DNA from: Psoroptes ovis | Lineage: Eukaryota; Arthropoda; Arachnida; Sarcoptiformes; Psoroptidae | Assembly (NCBI GenBank): GCA_002943765.1 | Contig: PQWQ01000037.1 | Coordinates: 242,710 to 306,709 of the forward strand | DNA: 64,000 bases | Direction of reading: 5' to 3' | Part shown: in pieces, positions 49,349 through 61,600 of the stretch | How the letters are laid out: each line of letters starts with the position of its first letter | Numbering within the stretch: position 1 is the first letter of the stretch | The notes under the pieces: generated by a model | Told to the model about the DNA's origin: nothing | Seen by the model: the letters and a program-made list of their open reading frames with translations, nothing else | Database searches by the model: none | Program-made: the position numbers and the translations under genes

Positions 49349-52300
49349 ATGGCCATCAATATGGATAAAAATACCAGTGACAACCAGCACGTCAAATGCA
49401 ATTATGACACTAATGATAATGATGATGATGATGAACAATATTTTCAAACATTCGATTTGACTAATAACAACCATAACAACATTCGAAATAATAATCACAA
49501 ACAGGATGACAAAGTTAAATTTGTAAATATTAACAATGAAAGCCAACAGCAGTCACAGCAGCTAAATGATGTCAGCATTTCAAATGGCAGCAATGATGAT
49601 CACAAAATGTCTGTCGATAACTATAATCCTACGAATATTAATGCTACGAACAACAAATCAACGGATAATGATAATGATGATGATCGTCATAATAAACAGG
49701 TATGAATTAATTTTTAAAAATTGAAAAAATTTTCGTGATCATTACCTGATAAAATATTTGGGTTGTTCCATAAGTTCTTACCGTTTTTCGAATATTTTTT
49801 AAATTTGTTTTCATTCAAAAAATAACGGCAAGAACTTATGGGACAACCTAATATTAATATTAATTTTTTTCCATTTGTCAACCAGTCAACGATTAATGAT
49901 ACGAAATCATCGAATAATGATTTATCATTTCAAATATCTCAAATATCATCAATTCTGAATGAAAAACGACGACGTTATTCACATGAACGAGCAATATCGG
50001 ATGATAATATATTGAATACAAAACATCAACAATCTGAATCATCCGAATCATCGAAATTTCGAAATTTAAACAATGTAAAACAATTGAAATGTGATACAGA
50101 CAATGATGTATTTGATTTAGTAGATAAGCAAATAATCAACGATCATTGTAATTATGATAATCAGCGATCACAATCGAAGCAATTGAAGCAATCAAAGCAA
50201 ATAATTGATGATAATCATAGCCAAAACACTGCTAACACTCATCATATATCATTACCTTGTTTGCACAGGATAAAATCCGTAAAATCGGTTGCATTCAATC
50301 CAATCACTGAATTCAATGATAATGTTTTATTCAATAAGAATAATAAGGGTCAAAAATTGATATCATCCACAACAACAACCATAAAAGAACCATTGTCAAT
50401 ATTAAAATCTAAAAACAGCATTAATAATAATAATAATCAAAATACTACTACTAATCACAATAATAAATCCTTGTCAATTGTAAATTTATTGGTTAATGAT
50501 GGTAATAAACAACGATTGAAAAATACAAATAATTTAAAAGGTAAGTTTTATTAGTATTTTATTATTATTTAGGTTGTCCGAAAAGTTTTTGCCAATTTTT
50601 CAATGATTTTCTATGGATATAACCGGCAAAAACTTTGTGGACAACCTATGAAATTTTCTTATTTTTTCAAGACTTTTTCCTTTATTTTTTTCAAAGCATT
50701 TCATATGACAAAAGCAATCATACTTCTCATATATTCCTCCCTTTAAATGTAGATCTTAGCAAAACAATTTTGTTATTTTGCATTTAGTTTGCTTAGTCAA
50801 GCATTATTTGAAATGGAAAAAAATTAAAATTAAAATTAGTTTTGAATAGAAAAATGGCAATGAAAAATTAATTAGGCTGTTCGAAAAGTTCATTCGGCTT
50901 AATCAATAGAGTTGCTCATGAAAATCGGCCAAAACTTTTCGGACAACCTAATAAATGAATAACAATTCAAATTGACTAAATGTGCTTAATATCATTGAAT
51001 TTCATTGATTTTGAATATTCAAAAAAAATTATTTTCCTTAGATTTTTGGCTTAGTTTTCCATTTTTTTCATAAGGATAAGACCAAGAATTAAAATTCTTG
51101 GTCTTAGAAAATGCCGAAGACGTATTAATGAATTTAATTTAGTATGATTAGATGCCATTCACGTCTTTAAAAGTTCATAGCTTAATAAGTGTTTTGTATG
51201 GCAGAAATTGTGATTTATCCATTTTGTCATCATATTTTCACCATTATAATATAGATGGCATTTAAAATCATCTTAAACATGAATATTTGAAATTGAAAAT
51301 GTTTGAATTTGCAATTGTTGAAAATTGAACATACAAATCAATAATGATAATAATAATTTGTTCACAATGTTTTGATTGTATAGATTTCAATGATCAACAG
51401 CGACAACAGCCGCAACAACAGCAAATCACTGGTCAAATCATGAATAATAATGATGATGATCATAATATCAACAAACAATCTGATTGTATTATTAGTCGAC
51501 AATCGAAATATAATTATTCAAATGAATATAGCTGTAATCATTGTAATCATAGTAAAGATAATGCCGATATCGACAAAGGTTCAATGAAAATTTCATCAAA
51601 TAACAATGAAAAATTTAATAATTGTAATGATTTATCATCGATCATATCGACATTGATTAACCCTGATACTATTATGATCAATAATAGCGCAGAAAATACT
51701 GTTGTCGATAGCAACAATCAAAATAATCAATGTAATCGTGATAACCACAGTAACAGCAATAATGTTGATGATGAATTAAATGTTAATAATAATTATAAAC
51801 AAAGTATGAATCCAATCTCATCATCATCATCATCATCTTTGTATTGTAATTGTTCATCAAATGAAATTAATCCAATAACATATCGAATTTGTTTAAATTG
51901 TCATCGGCCAATTATATTATCGTCTTCATCTGAGTTGCCAATCGAAAATCAACAACAGCCAGCAAAATTGGATAAAAATATCGCTTTAAAATCAATTATC
52001 AATGATGATGGCAATGGTAACGTCACCAATTATCATCATAGAAATGGTAATGATGCAACAATTACATTCGATTTGAATGAATCATCAACCGAAGATTCAT
52101 TATTTCAAAATTCATCAACATTTTTAATGATGAATAATGATCAAGATGATGATGGCTATGATTATTATGATTATGATTATATGGATCGTCCACATTTTTG
52201 TCGTAAATGTAATATTTGGTATGGTAGTTTTGATCCTAGCTATCCGATTACATGTCATTGTCCTGAAATTATCAAATCGAATGCAATGAATTTACAGGAT

Positions 52301-54447
52301 AGTGGTTCAATATATTCGATTAATATGCGTAAAGATTTCAGGTAATTTTTTATTTTCCAGGCCTTGTTCATTCATTGATTAATTCGATTTATTCGTATTT
52401 TTCTATTAAATCAGATATTATTTCCAACATCCATATTCACGTTTATTCGTTGCTTATTTCGTTATATTTTGCAATTTTCTCATATATGCCGAAGATCCAC
52501 TCAGTCATTCATTGATGGAATGTTCAATACCGGTGTTAGGAAATGTCATATCATTACTGTTCACAAAATATCCAAAAGAATTACATTGGCAACTATTGAA
52601 AGGATCTCTATCATTAGCAGCTATAGTTATCGGTTTATTTGTCGGTAAATTTTTTCTACATCACATTGTATTGCGAAAGCTTTTACGATTGAAAATGTTT
52701 CGTGAAGAAAGTGGTACATGGATGATCATGTTAATATCATCAGTGATATCATGTTATTTTGCATCACAAATGTACAATACATTGTTACTCATGTTTCATC
52801 CACGATATTATTCATATTTGATTACATCAAAAATGGGTATCACTTATGCATTGTTTATGAAAATTGCTGCATGTGGAACATGGTGTGGTGATTTTTTCAC
52901 TGCATGGATGATCACCGATATGATGTTACAAGATAATCTTTATCCAAAATGGGCAATTTCTATTCGAAAATTTTGGCATGAACATGCTAATATTCGTATA
53001 GCAGTATTTTGGTCAGGTTCGATGGTTATTGCTGCAGCCGTAATCGCGATTATTTTAACTGAATTAATCTGTTGGGATTGTATAGCTGCAGGTATATTTT
53101 CTACCACAGAATTTTCACGTGCATTCCTTGCTTCATCCATATTGGTCATGGACCTATTGATTGTTATGCAAGATTGGGATTTTCCTCATTTCGTCAGTGA
53201 TCTCAACATTAAACTACCTGGTCTTTTACAGCCATCATATACATTAAATTTTTTTCATAAATCATTAAAATTTCCATCGGTTGAAATCCGAATCACCGGT
53301 ATGTCCAAATGAATTTGAATAAATTTTCATTTAATTGATTCATAAATTTCTTATTTATTTCAAGGAAAATGGTTCAACTATGGAATCATCGTTTTTGTTA
53401 TGATGTTAGATTTGAATATGTGGAAAAATCAAGTCATTTATTATCCACCTGATTATGGTCAATATGTTGATTTGGACAGCCGAAGAGTTTGTAGCATTAC
53501 AGATGAGCGATCGATAGCTATTTTGCATGATAATAGTAATCGAACCATTGAATGGACATTTGAAAATCGTAGCCAAATGATAAATCCGCTGACGAATCGT
53601 ACATTCGTTGCCGATGATCTTATGATATATGCTCGTTATTTTAACTATCCATGGATTTATAAAATGGCCAGTTTGATTCCTATTCTTGCTGGTCAGTATT
53701 CGATTGTAGTGTTTTGGCTAATTTAAAATGAATTAATGAAAGATATTTTTCAATTCGATGTTTCAAACAGGATTCATATTTTTCCTATTTTTAGTCTATT
53801 TTTATGGCCGTTTTCCACCGAAAACCGATGCATCATTAGGTGGTCGATTACCTAAACGAAAATCATTTCGTTCTAGTTGGCATCGTGAAAGACGTGATAC
53901 TAATCAACGATGTAAAAAATCATCCAATCATCATCATCATCATCGTAAACGTCATATTACATGGCCAGGTATCGCAACAACATTGTTTGATGATTTAACA
54001 ACAACAACAACAACAACAATAATGAATGATAATTATAAAAATAATAATAATTCGAATGAAAATAATAAAACAAATGATTATTGTATCATGACTAAAAAAG
54101 CTTCAATGTCAAACAACGATAATATCGATAATAACAATCAACAAAATATGATTGGATTGAATGAACATGTTATAAATGATGAAAATTTTCAAAATAATTT
54201 AAAATATTTAAATCATATCATTAATATATTGAAACCACGTTTCATAATGTCGATACCGATGAATACAATGAAAATATGTGCCTTAATATTACCAATCAAC
54301 AATCAGCCATCATCATCATCATCAGCAGCAGCAGCAATAGATTTATCGAATACATCATCATCGACAACAACAGCCACTAATATTCAAAGTGAAATGATTA
54401 ATTTAAATTCAATCAATATTTATGATATGTCTACGGATTCAAAGTAG
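49349..54447 (+). CDS. TMEM117: TMEM117 orthologue with long Asn-rich N-terminal extension
   Basis: Exons 49349-49699, 49886-50540, 51384-52341, 52415-53298, 53365-53691, 53771-54447; phases 0,1,2,1,1; 1283 residues. Residues about 655-1080 match the vertebrate TMEM117 multi-pass membrane protein closely: RYYFQHPYSRLFVAYFV, IYAEDPLSHS, LLRLKMFREESGTW, GTWCGDFFTAWMITDMMLQD, RAFLASSILVMDLLIVMQDW, then GKWFNYGI and LDLNMWKNQ. Vertebrate TMEM117 is about 514 residues, is found at the plasma membrane and is linked to ER-stress-induced cell death. Here about 654 residues precede it. They are Asn/Asp/Gln-rich, with a Cys-rich segment just before the membrane domain (YCNCSS, CLNCHRP, FCRKCNIWYG, CHCPE). 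The C tail is also Asn/Ser-rich. Introns 1 and 2 carry FB80 copies. The extension's membership rests on splice phase only. Confidence 0.88.
49759..49852. mobile_element. FB80 type C in TMEM117 intron 1
   Basis: ttccataagttcttaccg against cggcaagaacttatggga; long loop. Confidence 0.85.
50569..50648. mobile_element. FB80 type A in TMEM117 intron 2
   Basis: Starts 28 bp after the donor; right ctttgtggacaacc. Confidence 0.85.
50872..50951. mobile_element. FB80 type B in TMEM117 intron 2
   Basis: ttcattcggcttaatc at left, gaaaatcggccaaaac at right. Confidence 0.85.
51078..51105. repeat. 13-bp perfect hairpin with 2-nt loop
   Basis: aagaccaagaatt, loop aa, aattcttggtctt, within TMEM117 intron 2. 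Not part of either foldback family. Confidence 0.7.
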
Positions 54448-55210
54448 CTGTCACTCAAAATCAAAAGGTTCAACTCTCTACTTATATTAATAGATCAATA
54501 ATATAACTTAATCATGTTTTTTTTTCGATCAAAACACATTTTCTTAAAGGTTATAACCCTTGTTTATATATAAAAAGTTCATGTTTATTTATTCTATCTA
54601 TCTACTTGTTATTTTTTAAAAAAACGAAAATTGTGATATATTTTCTTTATTAAGACTATCAAAGATTTATTTAAGATTTATCTCTCTTTAATATACTTAC
54701 TTTCTTTGTTTTTCAACCTGTTACAAACCTGTGATTTCATCACAAATATTGTTAATTTGAATCTATTGGAAAAATTTATTAAAAAATAATTTATTTCTTT
54801 ATATACACATTCGTTGTGTATTAGTCTCATGTTTATAAAATCAATCATTTCTATCGAAATAATGAGCAAGTATTAGTTATAATTTCATACTTATAGCCTT
54901 AATATTAATTTCGAAAATATGAATATGACATACATTTCATTTTATATTTTTCTCTTCATTGATTCATATTGTTTCGAACCAATTTTCTTCAATTTTTTTT
55001 TTCAAATTTCAATCAATTCGAATGTTTTTGCTTTGGTTCAATTAAGGTGCAAGAAAACTGAATTACGAAACTGACTGAATAAAGACTATAGTAAAGATGA
55101 ATTTGTATAAATTGGTATGATTGAACAAAGGATAGAGTTTGTTGACACATTCCTTTTCTTCAAGTCTTTAATATTTCATTCAAATGCTTGAAGCTACATT
55201 GAATTTTTTC

Positions 55211-55290
55211 AAGCTGTCCGAAAAGTTTTGGTCAATTATATCGTTGTAAATGATGAGAAAATCGGCAAGAACTTTTCGGACAATCTAAAT
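55211..55290. mobile_element. FB80 type A
   Basis: Left caagctgtccg; loop gttgtaaatgatgag. Confidence 0.83.
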
Positions 55291-56021
55291 AGATTTTCAA
55301 ATCGAATTTCGTTCATTATTATTTCTTATAAATCAATCAACTTTTCTTATTATTAAATCAAATTCAATTTAAGATTATTGTTTATTATCAGTGCAAAAGT
55401 TATAAATTATGTAAGCCTTCAAGACAAATCAATTAATTTGTTGTTTGATTTATTTTGTATTATTCACATTGAATTTCTAGCTTATATTGATTTGAATGTC
55501 AATGCTGATGAATACTATGAACAAACTACAAACTTGAAAAGTTCAAATCATAACAAATCATTTTTGATTTTTTCAAATAATAAAGATTAACACTGATTTT
55601 TCTACATGTTTATTAATATGTGATTATTCATCGATCAATCAATCAATCAATCAATGCATATATTGAAACCCACCGAAAGAAAACCTTGAAGAAAAAAAGA
55701 TTACAAATGACTTAAGAAATATGACTGAAGAAAATTTGAGAAAACAAAAGAAATAAGGGGATAAATCTTAAGATTTTCATTTGTTTCATTTGAATTTGAA
55801 TTTCTCTTCCAATTCAAATGCATAGTGTTTGCACCATCTCAGTGAACAACAAATAAAAATGAAATAAAATATCTTTGTTTATTTTTTTTCAAAAAAATGT
55901 TTATTTCTTAAATCATTTGTGATCATTAATAAGTGTGTGTAATGTATTATTGGTGACGAAATCATTGTATCATCATCATTATCATTATAAATACAATGCA
56001 AACGACAATACATTAATATTT

Positions 56022-56104
56022 TAAGGTTGTCCGAAAAGTTTTTGCCAATTTTTGCTATTATTCTCTACGATATAACCGGTTGAAAACTTTTCGGACAACC
56101 TTAA
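56022..56104. mobile_element. FB80 type A
   Basis: Ends taaggttgtccg / cggacaacctta are exact complements. Confidence 0.87.
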
Positions 56105-56315
56105 AATATTGTTTTCTTTGACTAATTTAAATGAAACTTTTATTTTCATTTCACATTGATTCATTCATCCATTACAAAAGTGTCTTTATTTTTGTTATTT
56201 TCATAAATACTTTTCATTGTTAAATAATAATACTTTTTAAGATGATGCCGTAGAGTATTTTTAAGACGAAGACTTATAAACATTTAAGAAAATTATTTCA
56301 TGGTTAATATATATT

Positions 56316-56398
56316 GTGGTTGTCCTGAAAGTTTTCGCTGATTTTCATGAGCAACTCCTATTCGATTAAGCCGAATAAACTTTTCGGACGAGCTAATA
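56316..56398. mobile_element. FB80 type B, reverse orientation
   Basis: tttcatgagcaactcc then gattaagccgaataaac. Confidence 0.82.
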
Positions 56399-56825
56399 TT
56401 TATTTCTGTTAATAACGAAATTGGAAATATGTTTTCTTATATTTATTGAATAAGAATTAATGAGTGTTTGTGTGTGCATTAATAATAATAGTCCAACATT
56501 TCAAACAGATGTTTTCTTATATTCGATGTTATTATTATACATACAAACACAGTATCATCATTGACATCATCCGAATATATTGGCAACTTTTGAAAATTTT
56601 CTAATTATTCTCACTTATAATTCATAAGCAACTGTTGCCAGCCAATACAGGTTTGTTTCATTTTCTTAAATTTTCTTTGAATTTTCTTCAATTTTTGATT
56701 GGTGAAATTGTAAGATGATAGTTTTGGTCGTTTTTCTACTACCCATCATCCACAACTAGTTATCATCATACCTATGAAATATTTTTGAATCGAATCTTTT
56801 TTGAAATCAAATAACCATCATCATC

Positions 56826-57551
56826 ATGATCGATCAACGAATATTACGAAGATATAATTTATTTTTGATTGTTTTCATTATTTTACAAGCAATTTGTATT
56901 CAATCATTGTCATACACTGGTGATAATGATGGTGAAGATAATAATATTGATTCTATTATTCGATCAAAGCCTTATATTGATAATCGAATAATAAAATATC
57001 CGATTTATAATAATAATGATATATCAGCATCGAATAAAAAATCGACATTATCAACATTAGATATTGAAAATTTAATCAATAAATTTGAATTAATATCGAT
57101 GAAACCGTTGCTATTATTACCTGAAAATCAACAAAGAAATGATTTGAATTCGCTACGCAAACGTTTAGGGTCTTCAAGATGGTCAACAATGAAAAATGGA
57201 CGTAAATATATATTGGTCAATAATCAATTGCGACCAGTGAATGAAATTGAAAATAATTTGATCAATAGTAGACTTAATTTGAATTCAGCGCCACCGATGC
57301 TTGATGAAAAATTGATTGCAATCATTAATAATGGACAAAATAAAAAGCAAATATTGAAAAAATTGGCCAATCGAAATCCGGGCTACGGCCAAAATAATGA
57401 CCAACATAATTATGTTGAATATGATTTTCCTATGACTACTACGACATCATTGAATTTCATACGAAATCTTGCACCTTTATTCAATAAATTTCCTGAAAAT
57501 TCACAACGATTTCGTTTATCAACATTGGGCAATATTGGTTATGGCAATTAA
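56826..57551 (+). CDS. small secreted protein, possible peptide precursor
   Basis: Single-exon ORF of 241 residues with a genuine ATG following tcatcatc and an AATAAA at 57692. The N terminus is a signal peptide (MIDQRILRRY, then hydrophobic LFLIVFIILQAI, ending near IQSLS). No cysteines are present in the mature part, which excludes a disulfide-rich fold. A basic site LRKRLGSSRWSTMKNGRKY contains KR, then 11 residues, then GRK: the layout of an amidated peptide between a dibasic site and a Gly-Arg-Lys amidation/cleavage site. Further dibasic pairs (KK) follow. No known neuropeptide motif was recognised, so function is unassigned; an Asn-rich cuticle or extracellular protein is an alternative. 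Confidence 0.6.
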   Translation: MIDQRILRRYNLFLIVFIILQAICIQSLSYTGDNDGEDNNIDSIIRSKPYIDNRIIKYPIYNNNDISASNKKSTLSTLDIENLINKFELISMKPLLLLPENQQRNDLNSLRKRLGSSRWSTMKNGRKYILVNNQLRPVNEIENNLINSRLNLNSAPPMLDEKLIAIINNGQNKKQILKKLANRNPGYGQNNDQHNYVEYDFPMTTTTSLNFIRNLAPLFNKFPENSQRFRLSTLGNIGYGN

Positions 57552-57691
57552 TTATTATTTTACCTTTAGACTAATTTAACTTATTTTCATATTAATCGAA
57601 TGAGACTCGAATCATTCACAAATGATTCGATATCATTCATTTTAATTTTATGATAAACACAGAGGAATATTTTTAATTTTTTTAATTTTCG

Positions 57692-57697
57692 AATAAA
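57692..57697 (+). promoter_or_regulatory. polyadenylation signal AATAAA
   Basis: About 140 nt after the stop of the small secreted protein. Confidence 0.55.
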
Positions 57698-57761
57698 TAT
57701 TAACTTTGAATGAATGAATTTATTTTTGGTCAAACATTTCATTTTTTTTAAAGCAGATATT

Positions 57762-57843
57762 AGAGGTTGTCCGAAAAGTTATTGCCGATTTTCTCATAAT
57801 TTCCTACGATATAATCGGCAAAAACTTTGCGGACAACCTGAAA
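57762..57843. mobile_element. FB80 type A
   Basis: Last copy before the satellite; right ctttgcggacaacctg. Confidence 0.86.
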
Positions 57844-58659
57844 TATATTTTAACATGGAATAAACATCGGACTGGCCAATTAATTAATTAATAAGTAATG
57901 AATTAATATTTTCATCGAATTCAAAGATTCGACTCGATTCTTTTTTATTTTTTTGTAAAATTTTTCCTTAGTTGAAAATGTCAATCAATGCGTCCATTCA
58001 TCGATGATACATTTTGGCGAATTGTTGTTGTCATTGTACATTGTGAGTAAGTACATTTATCCATAATTTCAAGCTCTCATTAATAGACTAATATCACTAT
58101 CATCATTGAATTTATATTGTAATGATGTCGATCATATAATAATTTAGCCGCAATTTATTTTTTTCCTTGTTGTGAATTACATCACATTTTTTAATATTTT
58201 TATTTTTCTATTTTTTCTCGAATATTTTCTAAATGTTTGTGTTTCCGACATGTCATGACAATCAGCTATTAAAATCAGCATTTTGAAGGCAAGAAAACAT
58301 CATTTAATTAAGTAACCTTGAATTTATAATTGAAATGACGAAGAAATGAAGAAATGATACGAAATTGTCATTTCAACATTCAAGTTGTTTGTATGAGAAG
58401 AAATAAATTTTGTTGTTAGAAGAATCCAATTGTATTGCTGTATTCGAGAAATGCAAAATGAAAGCTGCTTTTTTCTACCTAATAATAATCGAGCAGATAC
58501 GAAAATGAGTTGAAATTGAAACCTACTCTCAAATAAATGAATATATATGAATCAATTGAAGAATTACGTGTATTTGAATGCACAAATTATTGGAAGGAAT
58601 GATTGCATGAAAACATTATTGAGCGATGCGAATATAATCGGAAATTTTGTCCATGCATA

Positions 58660-61600
58660 ACCTAAAATTTTTTCGAAATTTTGGAAAATTTCCACCTACT
58701 ATAGCCTTAGATTTTTTGGATTTTTTGAAAAATTTTGACGATGGATAGCCTTAGATTTTTTTCGAAAAATTCAAAAAAAATTGCCTTACTATAGCCTTTG
58801 ATTTTTCTTAAAAAATTGCCTTACTATTGCCTTTGATTTTTTGGAAAAAGATGGCAGTGGATAGCCTTTGATTTTTTTGAAAAAATTGCCTTACTATTGC
58901 CTTTGATTTTTTGGAAAAAGATGGCAGTGGATAGCCTTTGATTTTTTTGAAAAAATCGAAAAAATCTAAGGCTATCCATCGTCAAAATTTTTGAAAAAAT
59001 CGAAAAAATCTAAGACTATTGCCTTTGAAAATTTTTCAAAAAATCGAAAAAATCTAAGGCTATCCATCGCCAAAATTTTTGAAAAAATCGAAAAAATCTA
59101 AGACTATTGCCTTTGAAAATTTTTCAAAAAATCGAAAAAATCTAAGGCTATCCATCGCCAAAATTTTTCAAAAAATCGAAAAAATCTAAGGCTATCCATC
59201 GTCAAAATTTTTGAAAAAATCGAAAAAATCTAAGGCTATCCATCGTCAAAATTTTTGAAAAAATCGAAAAAATCTAAGACTATTGCCTTTGAAAATTTTT
59301 CAAAAAATCGAAAAAATCTAAGGCTATCCATCGCCAAAATTTTTCAAAAAATCGAAAAAATCTAAGGCTATCCATCGTCAAAATTTTTGAAAAAATCGAA
59401 AAAATCTAAGACTATTGCCTTTGAAAATTTTTCAAAAAATCGAAAAAATCTAAGGCTATCCATCGTCAAAATTTTTGAAAAAATCGAAAAAATCTAAGAC
59501 TATTGCCTTTGAAAATTTTTCAAAAAATCGAAAAAATCTAAGGCTATCCATCGTCAAAATTTTTCAAAAAATCGAAAAAATCTAAGGCTATCCATCGTCA
59601 AAATTTTTGAAAAAATCGAAAAAATCTAAGACTATTGCCTTTGAAAATTTTTCAAAAAATCGAAAAAATCTAAGGCTATCCATCGTCAAAATTTTTCAAA
59701 AAATCGAAAAAATCCAAGACTATTGCCTTTGAAAATTTTTCAAAAAATCGAAAAAATCTAAGGCTATCCATCGTCAAAATTTTTCAAAAAATCGAAAAAA
59801 TCTAAGGCTATCCATCGTCAAAATTTTTCAAAAAATCGAAAAAATCTAAGGCTATCCATCGTCAAAATTTTTGAAAAAATCGAAAAAATCTAAGACTTTT
59901 GCCTTTGAAAATTTTTCAAAAAATCGAAAAAATCTAAGACTATTGCCTTTGAAAATTTTTCAAAAAATCGAAAAAATCTAAGACTATCCATCGTCAAAAT
60001 TTTTCAAAAAATCGAAAAAATCCAAGACTATTGCCTTTGAAAATTTTTGAAAAAATCGAAAAAATCTAAGGCTATCCATCGTCAAAATTTTTGAAAAAAT
60101 CGAAAAAATCTAAGGCTATCCATCGTCAAAATTTTTCAAAAAATCGAAAAAATCTAAGACTATTGCCTTTGAAAATTTTTCAAAAAATCGAAAAAATCTT
60201 AGACTATTGCCTTTGATTTTTTGGAAAAAGATGGCAGTGGATAGCCTTTGATTTTTTTGAAAAAATCGAAAAAATCTAAGGCTATCCATCGTCAAAATTT
60301 TTCAAAAAATCGAAAAAATCTAAGACTATCCATCGTCAAAATTTTTCAAAAAATCGAAAAAATCTAAGGCTATTGCCTCGAAAATTTTTCAAAAAATCGA
60401 AAAAATCTAAGGCTATCCATCGTCAAAATTTTTCAAAAAATCGAAAAAATCTAAGACTATCCATCGTCAAAATTTTTCAAAAAATCGAAAAAATCTAAGA
60501 CTATTGCCTTTGAAAATTTTTCAAAAAATCGAAAAAATCTAAGGCTATCCATCGTCAAAATTTTTCAAAAAATCGAAAAAATCTAAGGCTATCCATCGTC
60601 AAAATTTTTCAAAAAATCGAAAAAATCTAAGGCTATCCATCGTCAAAATTTTTCAAAAAATCGAAAAAATCTAAGGCTATTCCATCGTCAAAATTTTTTG
60701 AAAAAAATCTAGCTATCCTGATTTTTCAAAAAATCGAAAAAATCTAAGCTATCCATCGTCAAAATTTTTCAAAAAATCGAAAAAATCTAAGACTATGCCA
60801 TTTGAAAATTTTTTGAAAAAAATCGAAAAAATCTAAGGCTATCCATCGTCAAAATTTTTCAAAAAATCGAAAAAATCTAAGACTATCCATCGTCAAAATT
60901 TTTCAAAAAATCGAAAAAATCTAAGACTATTGCCTTTGAAAATTTTTCAAAAAAATCGAAAAAATCTAAGGCTATTGCCTTTGAAAATTTTTCAAAAAAT
61001 CGAAAAAATCTAAGGCTATCCATCGTCAAAATTTTTCAAAAAATCGAAAAAATCTAAGACTATCCATCGTCAAAATTTTTCAAAAAATCGAAAAAATCTA
61101 AGACTATTGCCTTTGAAAATTTTTCAAAAAATCGAAAAAATCTTAGACTATTGCCTTTGATTTTTTGGAAAAAGATGGCAGTGGATAGCCTTTGATTTTT
61201 CTGAAAAAATTGCCTTACTATTGCCTTTGATTTTTTGGAAAAAGATGGCAGTGGATAGCCTTTGATTTTTTTGAAAAAATCGAAAAAAATCTAAGGCTAT
61301 CCATCGTCAAAATTTTCAAAAAATCGAAAAAATCTAAGGCTATCTATCGTCAAAATTTTTGAAAAAATCGAAAAAATCTAAGACTATTGCCTTTGAAAAT
61401 TTTTCAAAAAATCGAAAAAATCTAAGGCTATCCATCGTCAAAATTTTTCAAAAAATCGAAAAAATCTAAGACTATTGCCTTTGAAAATTTTTCAAAAAAT
61501 CGAAAAAATCTAAGACTATCCATCGTCAAAATTTTTCAAAAAATCGAAAAAATCCAAGACTATTGCCTTTGAAAATTTTTGAAAAAATCGAAAAAATCTA

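Larger units (their letters stand above)
54448..56825. other. intergenic region
   Basis: 3' UTR of TMEM117 followed by AT-rich DNA with three FB80 copies (55211, 56022, 56316), a (caat)n tract near 55633-55653, and a tatagcctt motif at 54892. The small frame 55378-55590 has no ATG and no family features. No gene was recognised. Confidence 0.55.
57552..58655. other. intergenic region before the satellite array
   Basis: Contains a polyadenylation signal for the secreted-protein gene (57692), one FB80 copy (57762-57843) and plain AT-rich sequence leading into the tandem array. No gene was seen. Confidence 0.55.

Noticed and set aside
55378..55590. 70-codon ORF after TMEM117
   Set aside because: No ATG start, no family features, not joined to anything.
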